A stretch of DNA of 55,589 bases from an uncultured Clostridia bacterium (GTDB taxonomy: Bacteria > Bacillota > Clostridia > Christensenellales > CAG-138), in assembly GCA_944366945.1 (NCBI GenBank), contig CALVWJ010000017.1, forward strand, positions 1-55,589. Reading direction: 5' to 3'. The notes beneath the pieces are model-generated. The model was not told where the DNA came from. It searched no databases and saw only the letters and a program-made list of their open reading frames with translations. Made by a program: the position numbers and the translations under genes. Of this stretch, positions 53,193 to 55,589 are shown piece after piece. Positions within the stretch are counted from its first letter, which is position 1. Each line of letters begins with the position of its first letter.

Positions 53193-55329
53193 GCTTTGCG
53201 CGGAAGCTGATGCGCCGCTGCGTAGGCAAAATATCGAATTGCACCACATAGGCCCCCAGCGCGCGATCCACCTCTACGATTACACCTTCCCCCATGATGT
53301 CATGCGCCACGCGGTCGCCGGGCTGCAAAAGCGTTTGTTCTCCCGCTGAAGCGAGCAGGCGCTCGCTCGCTTCGATGTGGCGGAAGGCATCCTGCATAAG
53401 CCGCGCGTCCGCTTCGCCTTCGCGCACAAGCAGGCCATCGTCCACATTGAACAAAAAACGCGATGGATAGCGGAACGACCCATCAAAATTGCGGCCTTCG
53501 GATTCGGAAAGGGAAAGCGATTGCTGTGCCCGCGTAAACGCTACAAACGCCAGCCTGCGCTCCTCTTCCATCGCCTCGATGGTAGAGGTTTTTTTCGATG
53601 GGAACACACCCTCTTCCAGCCCGCAGAGGAATACGTGCGGGAATTCAAGCCCTTTTGCAGTATGAACCGTCATAAGGCGGACTTGATCGCCGTTTTGCGC
53701 TGTATCCGCATTGGAAAGCAGCGCTACGCGTGCAAGATAGGCTTCGAGCGTGGCCTCTTCGCCACAGGTGGTTTCGAATTCGTAAATGGCCTGTTTGAGC
53801 TCCGCAAGGTTGTCAAGCCGGTCCTGCGCACCCTCTGTGCGCAGCATTGCTTCATAGCCGCTCTGATCCAATAGATCGCTCAGAAGCTCGGATACCGGCG
53901 TTTCCTGGCTGCGCGCGCCGAAGCGCTCCACCAGATCCACCAGGCGGCGGGCTCGCGTGTTTTTAAAGAGTTCATGGTCCAGGTTCTGCGTAAGCGCCGC
54001 ATACAACGTGCAGCCGTTTGCCTCCGCGTATTCCTGCAAAAAGCGCATGCGCCGCTCGCCGATGTTGCGTTTTGGCACATTCGCCACGCGCAGGAAGGAA
54101 AGGTCATCCCGATAGGCGGCAAGGCGCAGATAGGAAAGCGCATCCTTGATTTCCATGCGGTTAAAAAACTGCACGCCGCTGAAAACAGTGTATGGTATCT
54201 GCTCTTTTAAAAATGCTTCCTCCAACGTGCGACTGATATGGTGCGCGCGATAGAGTACCGCGATGTCCCGCAGCGGGACGCCTTCGCTTGCAAGTGTCTG
54301 GATCTCGCCTGCAATCCAGAGCGCCTCGGCTTCTGCCGTTTTCGCGTGATGCCAGCGCACGGGCCTTCCAGAAGGCAGCATGGGAATCAGTTCCTTTTTC
54401 ATGCGGTTGCGGTTTTTGTCCACAAGCGAATTGGCTGCCGCAAGGATTTCGGGCGTAGAGCGATAATTGCGCATCATGAGGAGGGTTTGCGTGCCCGGGA
54501 AATGCTCCGCAAAGTGCAAGAGATACCCTACGTTTGCACCGCGCCAGGTATAGATGGTCTGATCCGGATCACCCACGATGAAAAGGTTCTTATGATAGGC
54601 GCAGAGGGCTTCCATCAGTTCATACTGCAAGCCGTCGATATCCTGGAATTCGTCGATCATGATGTATTCCAGCCTGCGCTGCCACTTTTCGCGGATGTCG
54701 GCATGGTTTGCAAAGATATGCAACGTGTATTTGATGAGGTCATTATAATCAAGGCCAAAGCATTTCTTCTGCTGATATAAATAGCCATAAAAAATGATAT
54801 CACGTGGTGCTTCTGCTGCAAGGTATTTCGCCCTAAGCCCATCGAGCGGCATGGCGATCATATCCTCATAGTAATTGGGGTTCTCCAGGGTCTTTCGGAT
54901 CTCGATCATATCCCGCGCGTTGGAAAACGTCATGTGCCGAAGTGTGAGGCTGCGTTCTTCATAGATGATCTTGAGCATATCGTCGATATCCGAATTATCC
55001 AGCACGAGGAAATTCTTTGGATACTGCACAGCATAGCTGTCCTCCTGCAAAATGGAGACGCAAAGGCTGTGGAACGTGCAGACATAGCCGGTGTCGTTGT
55101 CGCCCGTAAGCAGGTGGATGCGCTGGCGCATCTCATTGGCGGCCTTGTTGGTAAACGTTACGCAAAGGATATGCGCCGGCAAGATACCTACTCCATCCAC
55201 CAGATAGGCGAAACGATGCGCAAGCGCACGTGTTTTGCCGCTGCCCGCCCCTGCAATTAGGCGCACATACCCTTCCGTTGCCATAACTGCGCTGCGTTGT
55301 TCCGCGTTCAAGCCCTCAAGAATATCCAT
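53179..55329 (-). CDS. UvrD/PcrA-like superfamily I helicase
   Basis: A 716-residue 3'-5' DNA helicase. Motifs: Q motif GLNAEQRSAV (6-15), Walker A AGAGSGKTRAL, Ia TFTNKAANEM, II MIDEFQDIDGLQYEL, III GDPDQTIYTWRGA, IV NYRSTPEIL, V VHTAKGLEFPHVFL, VI RRLAFVAFTRA. The C-terminal 60 residues form a Tudor-like tail (GDRVAHDIMGEGVIVEVD) as in PcrA. ATG 55329 is chosen for GGGGAGG upstream. It acts in repair or replication; as a PcrA-type helicase it is probably a housekeeping gene rather than part of the RT system. Confidence 0.92.
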   Translation of the reverse strand: MDILEGLNAEQRSAVMATEGYVRLIAGAGSGKTRALAHRFAYLVDGVGILPAHILCVTFTNKAANEMRQRIHLLTGDNDTGYVCTFHSLCVSILQEDSYAVQYPKNFLVLDNSDIDDMLKIIYEERSLTLRHMTFSNARDMIEIRKTLENPNYYEDMIAMPLDGLRAKYLAAEAPRDIIFYGYLYQQKKCFGLDYNDLIKYTLHIFANHADIREKWQRRLEYIMIDEFQDIDGLQYELMEALCAYHKNLFIVGDPDQTIYTWRGANVGYLLHFAEHFPGTQTLLMMRNYRSTPEILAAANSLVDKNRNRMKKELIPMLPSGRPVRWHHAKTAEAEALWIAGEIQTLASEGVPLRDIAVLYRAHHISRTLEEAFLKEQIPYTVFSGVQFFNRMEIKDALSYLRLAAYRDDLSFLRVANVPKRNIGERRMRFLQEYAEANGCTLYAALTQNLDHELFKNTRARRLVDLVERFGARSQETPVSELLSDLLDQSGYEAMLRTEGAQDRLDNLAELKQAIYEFETTCGEEATLEAYLARVALLSNADTAQNGDQVRLMTVHTAKGLEFPHVFLCGLEEGVFPSKKTSTIEAMEEERRLAFVAFTRAQQSLSLSESEGRNFDGSFRYPSRFLFNVDDGLLVREGEADARLMQDAFRHIEASERLLASAGEQTLLQPGDRVAHDIMGEGVIVEVDRALGAYVVQFDILPTQRRISFRAKLTRA

Positions 55330-55445
55330 ACCTTTCCTCCCCGGGCGCGCCGATCTGCCCAATTCCTATCGTAACCGCACTCTATGAAATCGTCAAGCCG
55401 GAGACGCTGTATAGGCTGGATGATCAAAAATTATGGAAATTTGTC

Positions 55446-55474
55446 TTGACAACCCGCTGGGAATGCGCTAGAAT
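55446..55474 (+). promoter_or_regulatory. promoter of tRNA-Gly
   Basis: TTGACA (55446-55451), a 17-base spacer and TAGAAT (55469-55474), about 40 bases before the tRNA. Confidence 0.75.
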
Positions 55475-55513
55475 ATGCAAGTGTCCGGCCGGGAAGTTAC
55501 AAATTTCCACGAT

Positions 55514-55589
55514 GCGGGAGTAGCTCATTTGGTAGAGCGCCGCCTTGCCAAGGCGGAGGTGGCGGGTTCGAGCCCCGTCTCCCGCTCCA
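55514..55589 (+). tRNA. tRNA-Gly, anticodon GCC
   Basis: A complete 76-base cloverleaf: acceptor GCGGGAG/CTCCCGC, D-arm GCTC/GAGC, anticodon arm CCGCC-TTGCCAA-GGCGG with GCC at 55547-55549, T-arm GCGGG-TTCGAGC-CCCGT, and an encoded CCA that ends exactly at the window edge. Confidence 0.97.

Overview
The window reads as one contiguous chromosomal segment of a Gram-positive, probably anaerobic Firmicute of the class Clostridia. The basis is gene content typical of gut Clostridia: a DarA-type c-di-AMP receptor, a clostridial HflX, a bifunctional IspDF, a pyrophosphate-type phosphofructokinase, a FeoA-FeoB fusion with its Cys-rich partner, RqcP and long-form HPF. Many genes are preceded by AGGAGG-type ribosome binding sites, and base composition is in the mid-50s percent G+C by eye. 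Genus or family cannot be fixed from the sequence alone; a Christensenellales-like lineage is only a guess.

Layout. 1-6538 (+): darA, then a complete F-type ATP synthase operon (small membrane protein, a, c, b, delta, alpha, gamma, beta, epsilon) with three oddities: delta and epsilon are each cut to a single domain, and the c subunit carries two buried carboxylates. 6553-9375: a MATE exporter (-), a DUF6125-like protein (+) and a membrane-anchored XRE regulator (+). 9584-18979 (-): yajC; an rqcP-ispDF-DUF2156-GNAT run; and pth-mfd-foldase lipoprotein ending at a strong terminator. 19162-23122: a Na/Pi-PhoU transporter running convergently into an ABC exporter; the transporter reading frame has lost its normal stop and runs through the shared hairpin. 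23123-29120 (+): a secreted beta-propeller protein, an AGCS amino acid symporter whose start codon sits on the T-tract of a terminator, hflX and an EamA permease. 29338-31177 holds a decayed two-gene module, a small exported protein and empty sequence. 31178-33827 (-): PadR, a small coupled ORF, a DUF1700/DUF4097 protein and an MFS exporter, under a strong promoter overlapping a perfect dyad.

33971-36399 (+): a dTMP kinase-like protein, PPi-type phosphofructokinase and a class II aldolase. 37004-40308 (-): hpf, the FeoB-associated Cys-rich protein and feoAB with a candidate metal-responsive operator. 40461-41303: PhzF-like isomerase. 41916-45967 (-): an XRE protein with a Gly/Ala repeat domain, an unknown membrane protein, and a dipeptide epimerase-PepV pair for dipeptide catabolism. 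46329-50328 (-): a MarR regulator controlling a heterodimeric ABC exporter, with two tandem 14-bp palindromes upstream. 50549-53192 (+): a P-loop kinase with an apparently leaderless promoter, a zinc-ribbon protein, then a free-standing reverse transcriptase preceded by a structured element closed by a perfect 15-bp inverted repeat. 53179-55329 (-): a UvrD/PcrA helicase. 55514-55589: tRNA-Gly(GCC).

The strongest candidate for something undescribed is the reverse transcriptase with its structured upstream RNA (51803-53192). It has the topology of a retron or of a DRT system with a non-coding template RNA, but lacks the retron RT signatures. Next come the stripped-down ATP synthase and the places where terminators overlap coding sequence.
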